From: Chondrosia reniformis
Lineage: Eukaryota; Porifera; Demospongiae; Chondrillida; Chondrillidae
Direction: 5' to 3'
DNA: 64,000 bases
Assembly: GCA_947172415.1 (NCBI GenBank)
Contig: OX359189.1
Location: forward strand, 10,244,501 to 10,308,500
In this document: piece after piece, positions 36,273-45,171 of the stretch
Layout: each line of letters begins with the position of its first letter
How positions within the stretch are numbered: the first letter of the stretch is position 1
Notes under the pieces: generated by a model
Seen by the model: the letters and a program-made list of their open reading frames with translations, nothing else
The model's database searches: none
Told to the model about the DNA's origin: nothing
Made by a program: the position numbers and the translations under genes

Positions 36273-37485
36273 TCAGTGATCCTGTATTGTCCCTTCTTGA
36301 CTGAGACTGTCAATCAACATTTGAGGCTTTTCTTCCTGCAACGTCTGCTCATATTCAACTCTGAAAAAGTTCCACAAAAATCTCCTAAACACCTCACCAG
36401 CTGTCAGCAATGTAAACAAAATGTCTGACTTGACATGGAGGAACACGCCCATTGAAATCTTCAGGGTCTGTGAGAACCTCAGTATTACATCTACCACAAT
36501 CACCACATAATAGACCAGTGTTGGATGGTAGCGCACATCTTTACGCAGAAGAAGGCGATCTTTCTGACAGGAGGTCCACAGTCCCCAGTCCATCTGGACG
36601 TCCCAGCAGAAGGTGTATAAAGCTCTCACTACCATAGCTACGCTCCACAGGGAAATGTAGACCATACCCGTAGTGTCCCATTTACCGTCTGCTGGCCAAC
36701 CCAATGGGTAGTGGGCAGTGTAGAGTGTTGCCGTGGCAACCACAATAATGGTGCAACTGTACTTCATGGCATTTATATAATGTTTGACTTCCCCATAGTC
36801 GTAGGCACATCTCAGACACTGCCAGAATCTAGTCCAGGCCGGCAGAGCAGAGATGAGAGGCCGGATGTAGTAAAAGGTCTGGTTTGCACACATTTGTGCA
36901 TCCGGAGGCTGGCTCCAGTCTCGGGAGCAGTAGCAGACGAGGTACTCCAGATCCAACAGCACTACAGTCAGAGAGTTTAGCTGGTCGGCCAACCAGAAAT
37001 CACAGAAATGTACTTTGTGAAACTGAGAAGTGACTACTCGGAACAGTGCCTTTACCAGACCCCACCTTCCCCAGCAGCGATATGGCTGGACAAGAAAGAG
37101 GATCAAGGCAGACCAGAGAACACACGGAAGGACCTTGAGGTCCACTCTAAAGTGATCAGTCCCACTGCACTGAAGGCTGCAAACACAATGGCAAACCCTC
37201 CTGCAATAGAGACCATCTCGTATGCTGTCAGCATCACTCCTGGTCTGAACTGAAATAGATGCCGATAGTCAATGCCATTTGAGCTCCAAATGGTCATGTT
37301 GAGACTGAGCATGTAGATAAACAGTACTATAATGGCAGGTCCTCTGAACAGTCGGTAGTAGGCCACGGTGGAGCTGTGTCTGTCAATGAGAGCTGTGAGG
37401 ACGACCCAGGTAGTGAGGAAGAGCAGCAAGTGTAACAAAATTGGAATAAATTGGCAACAGTTGGACAATCTTCTCTTCTCTATCT
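36273..37485 (-). pseudogene. XPR1-like gene, 5'-truncated and frameshifted copy
   Basis: Near-identical to the C-terminal 400 or so codons of the intact gene at 42982-45141, ending at the same stop. Homology stops abruptly at about 37485, so the first 320 codons are absent. Relative to the intact copy, 16 bp are missing at about 37137 (frameshift) and 9 bp at about 37073 (in frame). The downstream EXS-type segment (ADQLNSLTVVLLDLEYLVCY ... FRRFLWNFFRVEYEQ) is still open. Confidence 0.9.
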
Positions 37486-38998
37486 TAAAATGTATGACTG
37501 AGTCAATCTGTATATATATAATCTGATGGGGCCTATATAGTGCCAAAAACCAGAGGTAGCCCTACCTTTAAATTATTTGCCATGCCTTTAAGCAATTGTG
37601 TGTGGGCAACTTTGACAACAATTAACCTTGATCACTATACGTACTGCTTGGTAATAACAAATTAGAAAAATAATGCACACCAGTATATTGATGATACAAT
37701 AATGACATCAAACTGTCTCATTGAATGGTTTAACAAATGACATGACATTGTAAAAACAACAAACATATAAATGTCAGATACAAGTATACACAACTACAAA
37801 AGTATAATTATTGATTGTCTTCACTTTATTCTCATGAGAGATGAACTGACTCTTTTAGGAGATCTCTGATGTATTTCAGTACATGTAACGGAGAGTGGAT
37901 GAGTACGTCTACTGAAGATGTAACTGTAGCGAAATATCTCCAGGAGATGTTGGTGATTGCGGTGATATCATTATTTGTTATCACTTTAGATACTGTTACC
38001 TTTACCGACTATCCGACTGAAGATGTAACAGTAGGATCTGTATAGTTCGCCTGTAGCGCTACTGCTGGGGGTACGAGAAGAGATGTAAGTTGGGGAATAC
38101 AACTCCCCGAAGTTGTTGCTCCTGATATCTTCACAAGTAACAAAACCTTCGACTCTGATTCTGACCAAGGTTTCCAGAGAGTTGGCTACTATACAATGTA
38201 GAGCATCAGATGGTGTGACTGTTTCCCAGCAGCCAGATCCAAGACCTGTGATTAGAGTTTTGTGTGAGTTAGAATGAAATATCAAAGTGAGGTTTAAGGA
38301 TGTGAGATTTACTTTATTGTAGCTCCTCCAAACATTACATCTGAGACTACGACTGACGGTTCAATGGAACAAGGAATGTTTACTTTCTCATTCAGTGTTG
38401 CTGGAGTTCCTGAAACTAATCCAGACCTTGCTAACTTTACAGTGATCAAGGATGGAGAGACTATCTTCACGCTCCTTCATAAAGTCTATCTATATATCAC
38501 GTGACCTGAAGAGATAACTCTTGTGAACGTACTGTATACAGCTCATAGCTCGCAACACTCATTTCTATTCGCTATTCATATAATTGGAATTTGGTGTAAT
38601 TAATTTTTAGTTCAGAATACATGTTTGTTTATCATCACAGTACAGTACTTTTTTGGCCGGTTGTCCAGACCGCAAGGTTCTAGATCTGAACTATGTTCAC
38701 ACCTAAGGATCTAAAATATCATATGCGTAGCTAAGCATTTTTTAAGTGATTGAGCCACCTATAAGGAGATTGTTAACTTCTCATTAAAACTGCTGCGAGA
38801 GGAGGAGGTGTAACTGCCTTAGCATGAACCTTGTAAACGTGCAAACTTGTTATTCATAACTACATGTACGTATGCACTGTACTACATAAACAACATTATA
38901 CTTCTTGTTAGAATTGCCACTTTACAGTCTGCAACAGGCAACAAAATAATAAAACATCAGTTGAAACTCAGACAATTACACACATACACTGAAGAATT
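37486..38998. other. Intergenic with exon-like scraps
   Basis: Two stretches look like orphan extracellular exons: 37880-38033 (TCNGEWMSTSTEDVTV after a possible acceptor, sushi-like) and 38322-38500 (APPNITSETTTDGSMEQG..., typical of a domain-start exon). Neither joins a gene. From about 38505 to 38800 the sequence is a diverged copy of 32665-32815 (the 3' end of the death-domain gene and the Kelch upstream region), marking the left end of the right-hand duplicate block. Confidence 0.5.
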
Positions 38999-39047
38999 TA
39001 AGACTAAGTAGCATGCAAGATTGAAATCAAATGTTCCACTGTTATGC

Positions 39048-40850
39048 TCAAACTTCCTTAATAAGGATGCCAGTAAAAAAATGGGTGTGGAGTTCTTCAG
39101 TATACCATTCGATGGAAGAATTGGGAACATGAGGATCGATTGTTTGTTTTGCACCAACAGTCTCCTGACCAACACTGTAGGTATTAGGCTGGATGCGAAG
39201 CTGCAGGGCAAAGCGGTAGCGCCTTCCATTGCAGGGGTAGTCATTAACATAGACTTCAAGATCGCAGTATTTAATGCTGGGACTGAAGAAAATCCTATTG
39301 GTTGGGTTGAAGGTTTCTATTTCTCCAGTACACTCATTTCTACGGCTGAGGCTAGTTTGGATGTGACCATCCCGAACCTTGATGGAGTCACCATTGATGA
39401 GGGTAGAACCGGGAGCAAGTAACTGCCCATGCATAATGATGTCCGACAAGTACTGGTGTTTGGTACTGTGATAACACACATGCCAATTTGCCATTCCCTT
39501 CTCAACAACGTGGGGAGTCTTGTTAGGTTTGATGCCAATCCGTGCAAAGCCAACAGGCAAGATGTAGGTTTGACCACCACGTGTGTAAGTCATGTTGTCA
39601 CCTCGCCTCCGATGGCAGTCGATGCAAAAGCACCTATCACCAGCCTGCTCATAGTGCTTTTTGTTATCAAAATTGATACCGGCCTCTCTGAATACACCTA
39701 AAAGAGCACTTTGGCAGCGTTGCCAATACTGACAGCTGCCTGCTTTTGGTGAACTTATTGGACGTTCGACTGGCTTGGCTACCTCTGTAGGTTTGCTCCA
39801 AATTTTAGGGAGCAAAACTGTCATACGTGGCCACCAATCTGCTGGCTTGCCTTCACAAGAGCGGTAAGTGCCGACACTGATGGTGGAAACATCACGAAGG
39901 ACTGCTTCATAAATCCCTATGCCAGTGGAACGAGATATACTAGCTACTCGCATCAGCCTTCCCGATTCACCCACTCTAGGTAGTGCAGTATAATCGCACC
40001 CAATGACAAGCCCACCTGTTGCAGACAGAGGGTTTCCCTGTCCCAAGTGTGCTAGCAACGCCACAGAGTCTGGACGAGCAATGTTAACAAGGGCATGCTC
40101 AGAACCGGAGGTTGTATTAAGGTTATTTATCCTCCAAACTGGTACCTCGTCGAGCAATATCTGGGGATAAGGGGCGCCAAGTTCAACGTCCGCACATTTC
40201 ACGTGGCCAAGGATTTTCATTGTGCAATTGTATGGAGGTCTACCCTCTGCTTCCGCGCAAGACACGTCCCCAATGCGAACGAGCACGGCACGGGATCCCT
40301 TTGTAACGGTTGCCTTGTAGTCACAAGCAAGGACTAGATGCCCCTTCGCACTCTTCACGTCTCCACCACCCAGCTTTCGCAGCAGTGCCAGCGTGTCATC
40401 ACGCGTTATGTTCACGATCGTGTGCTCGGTCCGCATCGTGTCGAATGAAGGGTCGCCAACAATGCCGAAATTGTGTATCCTCCAAAGAGGCGCAAGGTCC
40501 TGACCGCGTCTTGCCGTGGGGAAAGGCCCTCTCGTTGAGATCTCCAGCACGCGCGCTTGGCATAACACAAGCAACTGAGCATTGTACACTCCTGGCTTGT
40601 CATCGGCCGACACTGCCTTTATACGCACCAGAGTAGCTTCGGTCAGCGTAGAGAGGTTGGTGGAATAGTTGGCGGCGAACGCAATTTTCCCAGCTGCCCA
40701 TATCGGTCCGTGTCCCCCGCTCAACTCCTTGAGTAACGCTACCGTGTCTGACCTGGAGATGTTGGTGACACTGATGGTGTCTCCCGTACTGTTAGAGGAG
40801 AAGTAATGGATGCGCCACAGAGGCAGCTCTACGTCTACGTCTCCAGCCAT
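39048..40850 (-). CDS. Three-repeat protein with ADP-ribosyltransferase-like C-terminus
   Basis: Intronless; start taken at MAGDVDVELPLWRI (600 aa); an upstream ATG at 40949 would add 33 low-quality residues. Residues about 10-335 hold three copies of an unfamiliar 95-110 residue repeat: P-x-W-R-I-x-x-(F/L), N-I-x-R-x-D-(S/T)-x-A-L-L, G-(H/L/K)-(L/I)-x-x-x-x-(D/N)-Y and LVRI/LMRV. After a linker comes a Cys/His cluster (CFCIDCHRRR) and a region with WHVCYHST ... GQLLAPG, RIFFSPSIKY and SSIEWYTEE, spaced like the H-Y-E motifs of PARP/ART folds. The Cys-rich stretch plus ART-like tail recalls the C-terminus of NEURL4, which has been reported as an ADP-ribosyltransferase; that link is from memory and needs a profile search. 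The gene is GC-richer than its surroundings and sits where the duplicated Kelch gene should be. Confidence 0.7.
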   Translation of the reverse strand: MAGDVDVELPLWRIHYFSSNSTGDTISVTNISRSDTVALLKELSGGHGPIWAAGKIAFAANYSTNLSTLTEATLVRIKAVSADDKPGVYNAQLLVLCQARVLEISTRGPFPTARRGQDLAPLWRIHNFGIVGDPSFDTMRTEHTIVNITRDDTLALLRKLGGGDVKSAKGHLVLACDYKATVTKGSRAVLVRIGDVSCAEAEGRPPYNCTMKILGHVKCADVELGAPYPQILLDEVPVWRINNLNTTSGSEHALVNIARPDSVALLAHLGQGNPLSATGGLVIGCDYTALPRVGESGRLMRVASISRSTGIGIYEAVLRDVSTISVGTYRSCEGKPADWWPRMTVLLPKIWSKPTEVAKPVERPISSPKAGSCQYWQRCQSALLGVFREAGINFDNKKHYEQAGDRCFCIDCHRRRGDNMTYTRGGQTYILPVGFARIGIKPNKTPHVVEKGMANWHVCYHSTKHQYLSDIIMHGQLLAPGSTLINGDSIKVRDGHIQTSLSRRNECTGEIETFNPTNRIFFSPSIKYCDLEVYVNDYPCNGRRYRFALQLRIQPNTYSVGQETVGAKQTIDPHVPNSSIEWYTEELHTHFFTGILIKEV

Positions 40851-41039
40851 CGCCTCCACGCTGATCCAATAGGGGTTATATATATATAGGTTAGGGGTGG
40901 GAGTTAGGGTTAGGGTCATTACCTTAATTCCATATTTAGAGAAATTCATGCTAAGTCAGCTTATGAGCTAATCTATACTCAGAAAGTGAAAATCCCTCTG
41001 GTTCACTCACACACGGTGACTGAGACCTGACCCAAATCT
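40851..41039. other. 5' flank of the ART-like gene
   Basis: Contains a short run of ttaggg-like words at about 40886-40917. No gene. Confidence 0.4.
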
Positions 41040-41360
41040 ATCATTGAGAGTGAAGGTGGTTTAATTGATTACATTTGCACAGCTGTAGTGGTTCCAGCAC
41101 AAGTCTGACACTGGGACAGTTACACAATTTTTGAATTTGATGTAAATTACATCAAATTCAAAAATTGTGTAACTGTCATGTTTTACCTGTTCCCAATATA
41201 TGTGGAATTTGTTTGTCATTGAAAAGTATAGATGGAGTAGCAGTGCAAGGGCGAATATACACAATGGATGACAATAGTAGACAATAATAAAATGCTTTGG
41301 TCCAAAAGAAATAAATTGGATTTTGTGTCTCAGCTGAATTTCATTCCACCATCATTATTA
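41040..41360 (+). pseudogene. Kelch (KLHL) gene scraps in the right duplicate block
   Basis: Short matches in order to the gene at 32952-34595: gtgaaggtggtttaa (33330 region), tacacaatttttgaatttga (33830 region), tgttttacctgttccc (33878 region) and gtagcagtgcaagg followed by aaaatgctttgg (34465-34530 region). More than 1 kb of the gene is missing. The 63-bp perfect palindrome at 41115-41177 lies inside. Confidence 0.75.
41115..41177. repeat. Perfect palindrome, 31-bp arms, 1-nt centre
   Basis: The left arm begins gacagttacacaatttttga and the right arm from 41147 is its exact reverse complement. The arm derives from Kelch coding sequence (33826-33853), so it arose by inverted duplication of that piece. 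Confidence 0.95.
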
Positions 41361-41404
41361 TTACTAGTAAGAAATATTAAAAATTTTCTACAAAAATAGT
41401 GAAG

Positions 41405-41671
41405 ATGTAGGGATGGCATAAAAAGTAGAGAAACAAGAAAGGGATGTTACACAGTGAAGCATTAGCTATACATGAATCATACAACACCCTTGCTTTTTTT
41501 AAGGTTTATTATTTCGCCAGCGGGACATATTCGCTTGCTTTTATTTAGAGCATGTAAATTGTATATTTAGCTATACATAGCCTTGTTTTGTCGATTTTCG
41601 GCCTATTTCGGGATTTCGCTCCTATACCGATGTATGGGGAAAACGAAAAAAACCGTGTCATCCCTACATAG
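41405..41671. mobile_element. MITE-like element with atgtagggatgrca termini
   Basis: atgtagggatggca at the left and tgtcatccctacat at the right form about 14-bp terminal inverted repeats around 267 bp of non-coding DNA. The paralogous site in the left block (between Kelch and RSPH1, around 34672) lacks this segment, so it was gained in the right copy or lost in the left. Confidence 0.6.
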
Positions 41672-41778
41672 GGAGTACTACCGTACTCCCCGATTACGAG
41701 CGAATATATAATACATGAGCGAGTTAATTGTTTCCGTTTGTCCATAGTATGAGTATTGTTACCATAGCAACAGAAAAA

Positions 41779-42762
41779 ATGTCTGACATTGGTTCAGATG
41801 AAGAGCTTGAGGACCAAGGACCCAATCTCGGGGTAAATGTGGAAGCGTAGAGTTATGTATCCTGATGGATCCAAATATGAAGGTATGAGGGCACCGTCCT
41901 CGAGTAGACAGACCTACCAGTGATTAATATGTCTGACAATGGCGCCACCAATTTGACCTTGTTCATCATCCTCGAGTAGACAGACCTGCTTGAACATTTA
42001 AACTTGTTCTCTGTTCTGTCTCTCTGTGTCTTCAGGTTCCTGGTTCAACGACATGAGGAATGGTCCAGGCACGTACACCTACACTAATGGGGACACTTAC
42101 GAAGGTGAGTGGGTGGACGGTATGAGGCACGGCCAAGGGAGCTACACCTTCAAGGAGACAGGGGCCAAGTACAGCGGTACCTGGGTGAATGGCCGGAAGG
42201 AGGGAGGAGGGGAGCTGTTCTTGGGGAACTATACTTATCAGGGCAGCTTCACTGCGGATCAGGTCAGTTCAGTGTAGTCACACTGATTGCAGATTAATCA
42301 GAAAATGGTCACTTTAGAATATATTACTGGATAGACTGTTTAGATTGTCGTTAATCTTTGCAAATAACTAGTTTAAAGTAGCTATTGGTAAGGACTTAAT
42401 TATGATTGTTATTACAATGTATCATATTCGTTGTTTAGATTTAAAATTTAATTTTGTTTGTTAGATCAGTAACAATGTAGTACTGATCCTATTCATGTCT
42501 ATCAAATATTTATAATCATCAATCAATATTATAATATATATTACTGGGGTTAGCAATGACTTTGTGTGTCAGATGGTAATGTAACATTTTACTGTTGCAG
42601 CCGAGCGGTCCAGGGAGATATGTGTTTGGGCACTTGGACTGCCAGCAGAATGGAGACTATGTTTTGGAGGAGAAGAAGAGAGAGGAAGATGAGCCACAAG
42701 ATGACGAGGAACCTGTAATGATACCTCGCTGGAGGGGCGGTGCCATCTCAATCAATACATGA
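41779..42762 (+). pseudogene. RSPH1 duplicate lacking most of exon 2
   Basis: Exon 1 (41779-41832), exon 3 (42036-42262) and exon 4 (42601-42762) match the intact gene almost base for base. A deletion of about 312 bp, from intron 1 into exon 2, leaves only the last 22 bp of exon 2 (41861-41882) and no acceptor. At least three MORN units are lost. Exon 1 would not splice in frame to exon 3 (phase 0 to phase 1). Confidence 0.88.
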
Positions 42763-42981
42763 CACACCCACCTAGCCATTGCAACACACCCATTGCACCA
42801 TATCCTGCTAACCTATAACTAATTACATACGTATTTGTGTATTTGGGATAGTACAATAACTGTTATATGTACTATGGCAAAATAATAATATGAATGACAT
42901 ACATACGAAATCAAATCAGTGTAACAATAAAATGTATATTTAACAACTACATAAATTAGACAAATATTATTTGAGCAGAAG

Positions 42982-45141
42982 TCAGTGATCCTGTATTGTC
43001 CCTTCTTGACTGAGACTGTCAATCAACATTTGAGGCTTTTCTTCCTGCAACGTCTGCTCATATTCAACTCTGAAAAAGTTCCACAGAAATCTCCTAAACA
43101 CCTCACCAGCTGCCAGCAATGTAAACAAAATGTCTGACTTGACATGGAGGAACACGCCCATTGAAATCTTCAGGGTCTGTGAGAACCTCAATATTACATC
43201 TACCACAATCACCACATAATAGACCAGTGTTGGGTGGTAGCGGACATCTTTACGCAGAAGAAGGCGATCTTTCTGACAGGAGGTCCACAGTCCCCAGTCC
43301 ATCCGGACGTCCCAGCAGAAGGTGTATAAAGCTCTCACTACCGTAGCTACGCTCCACAGGGAAATGTAGACCATACCCGTAGTGTCCCATTCTCCGTCTG
43401 CTGGCCAACCCAATGGGTAGTGGGCGGTGTAGAGTGTTGCCGTGGCAACCACAATAATGGTGCAACTGTACTTCATGGCATTTATATAATGTTTAACTTC
43501 CCCATAGTCGTAGGCACACCTCAGACACTGCCAGAATCTAGTCCAGGCCGGCAGAGCAGAGATGAGAGGCCGGATGTAGTAAAAGGTCTGGTTGGCACAC
43601 ATTTGTGCATCCGGAGGCTGGCTCCAGTCTCGGGAGCAGTAGCAGACGAGGTACTCCAGATCCAACAGCACTACAGTCAGAGAATTTAGCTGATCGGCCA
43701 ACCAGAAATCACAGAAATGTACTTTGTGAAAGGGAGCAGTGACTACTCGGAACAGCGCCTTCACCAGACCCCACCTTCCCTTGCGGTACCAGCAGCGATA
43801 TGGCTGGACAAGAAAGAGGATCAAGGCAGACCAGAGAACACACGGAAGGACCTTGTCTGCTAGAATGACTGAGGTCCACTCTAAAGTGATCAGTCCCACT
43901 GCACTGAAGGCTGCAAACACAATGGCAAACCCTCCTGCAATAGAGACCATCTCGTATGCTGTCGGCATCACTCCTGGTCTGAACTGAAATAGGTGCCGAT
44001 AGTCAATGCCATTTGAGCTCCAAATGGTCATGTTGAGACTGAGCATGTAGATAAACAGTACTATAATGGCAGGTCCTCTGAACAGTCTGTAGTAGGCCAC
44101 GGTGGAGCTGTGTCTGTCAATGAGAGCTGTGAGGACGACCCAGGTAGTGAGGAAGAGCAGCAAGTGTAACAAAATTGGGATAAATTGGCAACAGTTGGAC
44201 AATCTTCTCTTCTCTATCTCGGACTTTCTCAACTCCTCCACTTTCTCATCATTCTGGTCCTCTGCCACTTTCATCTTCTCATCCAGGTAAAACACTGCTT
44301 CACTGATCCTGCTCATGCACTCCACAACCCTCGGCTGGTGGCTCTGAAAGTGCTCTACACCAGACTTGCTCCCAAAGCTCCTGTCATAGTCCTTGCACAG
44401 ACTGTATATATCAGACATGTTAATTGATAGGGTCTCACTCAGGCAGTGGAGGGCCCGACGAAGATTGTACATGTGTCTTACAAAGGGATTTCCCGAAGGT
44501 GTCTGTAGCATGTCAACTTCTTCTGTGATATCCAACTCCTCCCCCGCTGGGTCGGGGGAACTGTTGTCCACTTTGTGTAGTATGGAGAGCCGATGGGTAT
44601 TTATATAATCGAGCAATAAATCAACCTCACAATGAATTGCAGAGAAAAAGTCGGAATGAGCTGGTTCAATTTCTGAAGAGATTAACTCGCTCTCTTCTTT
44701 ACAAATGTCAAGTTCGCTCAACAGTCCGTTTCTTGGCACTGACACTGAAGTCAAGTATCCAGAATCACTGAAGCGCCTTTTGAAGGTCACTGGGGAGCAC
44801 TGTCCGCTCAACGAGGAAGATAAGACTGAGTTCAGAGGAGTGTTACACGGAGTTCCCGGTCCGTCTGACGTTTCCCCTTTTAAATCTGATAGGGTTGTCT
44901 TGAGGTAGATTACGTCAACTACGCGCCGCTTTGACGAATTCCTGTTTCTCAAAGCCGTTTCTAAAGGAACATTTCTGGTCCACTTTGGGCCGGTTATTGA
45001 CCCATAGCTGTTTGCGGCGCTGCTCTTTTCATAAATGGGTGCCGTGGTCATACCTACGACCCATGCGAGGATGCTCTCTTGTCTCTCAGTCACCTTTCCA
45101 GCGCATTTACAGACGCCCACGTACAGAACCACAAACACCAT
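42982..45141 (-). CDS. XPR1-like phosphate exporter homologue, intact copy (EXS domain, divergent SPX)
   Basis: Intronless ORF of 719 aa from the ATG at 45141; the Met at 45051 (MTTAPIYEKSSA) is an equally possible start. Residues about 330-700 form the polytopic EXS-type region (FHKVHFCDFWLADQLNSLTV, FRRFLWNFFRVEYE), characteristic of XPR1/Pho91-type transporters; XPR1 exports inorganic phosphate from animal cells. The N-terminal third only loosely resembles SPX: FFSAIHCEVDLLLDYI and MYNLRRALHCLSETLSINMS are recognisable, but the usual MKF start is absent and the Lys-rich helix that binds inositol pyrophosphates reads IYSLCKDYDR. Regulation by inositol pyrophosphate is therefore doubtful. 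Its duplicate at 36273 is broken. Confidence 0.85.
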   Translation of the reverse strand: MVFVVLYVGVCKCAGKVTERQESILAWVVGMTTAPIYEKSSAANSYGSITGPKWTRNVPLETALRNRNSSKRRVVDVIYLKTTLSDLKGETSDGPGTPCNTPLNSVLSSSLSGQCSPVTFKRRFSDSGYLTSVSVPRNGLLSELDICKEESELISSEIEPAHSDFFSAIHCEVDLLLDYINTHRLSILHKVDNSSPDPAGEELDITEEVDMLQTPSGNPFVRHMYNLRRALHCLSETLSINMSDIYSLCKDYDRSFGSKSGVEHFQSHQPRVVECMSRISEAVFYLDEKMKVAEDQNDEKVEELRKSEIEKRRLSNCCQFIPILLHLLLFLTTWVVLTALIDRHSSTVAYYRLFRGPAIIVLFIYMLSLNMTIWSSNGIDYRHLFQFRPGVMPTAYEMVSIAGGFAIVFAAFSAVGLITLEWTSVILADKVLPCVLWSALILFLVQPYRCWYRKGRWGLVKALFRVVTAPFHKVHFCDFWLADQLNSLTVVLLDLEYLVCYCSRDWSQPPDAQMCANQTFYYIRPLISALPAWTRFWQCLRCAYDYGEVKHYINAMKYSCTIIVVATATLYTAHYPLGWPADGEWDTTGMVYISLWSVATVVRALYTFCWDVRMDWGLWTSCQKDRLLLRKDVRYHPTLVYYVVIVVDVILRFSQTLKISMGVFLHVKSDILFTLLAAGEVFRRFLWNFFRVEYEQTLQEEKPQMLIDSLSQEGTIQDH

Positions 45142-45171
45142 TTGGGGAATCCCCTACCAGAAGACTTGGCA
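45142..45171. promoter_or_regulatory. 30-bp gap between divergent XPR1-like and XRCC1 start codons
   Basis: If the ATG at 45141 is used only 30 bp separate the two coding starts; with the downstream Met it is 120 bp. The two 5' UTRs must overlap or be minimal, so a shared bidirectional core promoter is inferred. No TATA box seen. Confidence 0.45.

Noticed and set aside
37986-38285. 99-aa minus-strand ORF
   Set aside because: No domain or splice context; the plus strand carries more convincing exon-like scraps.
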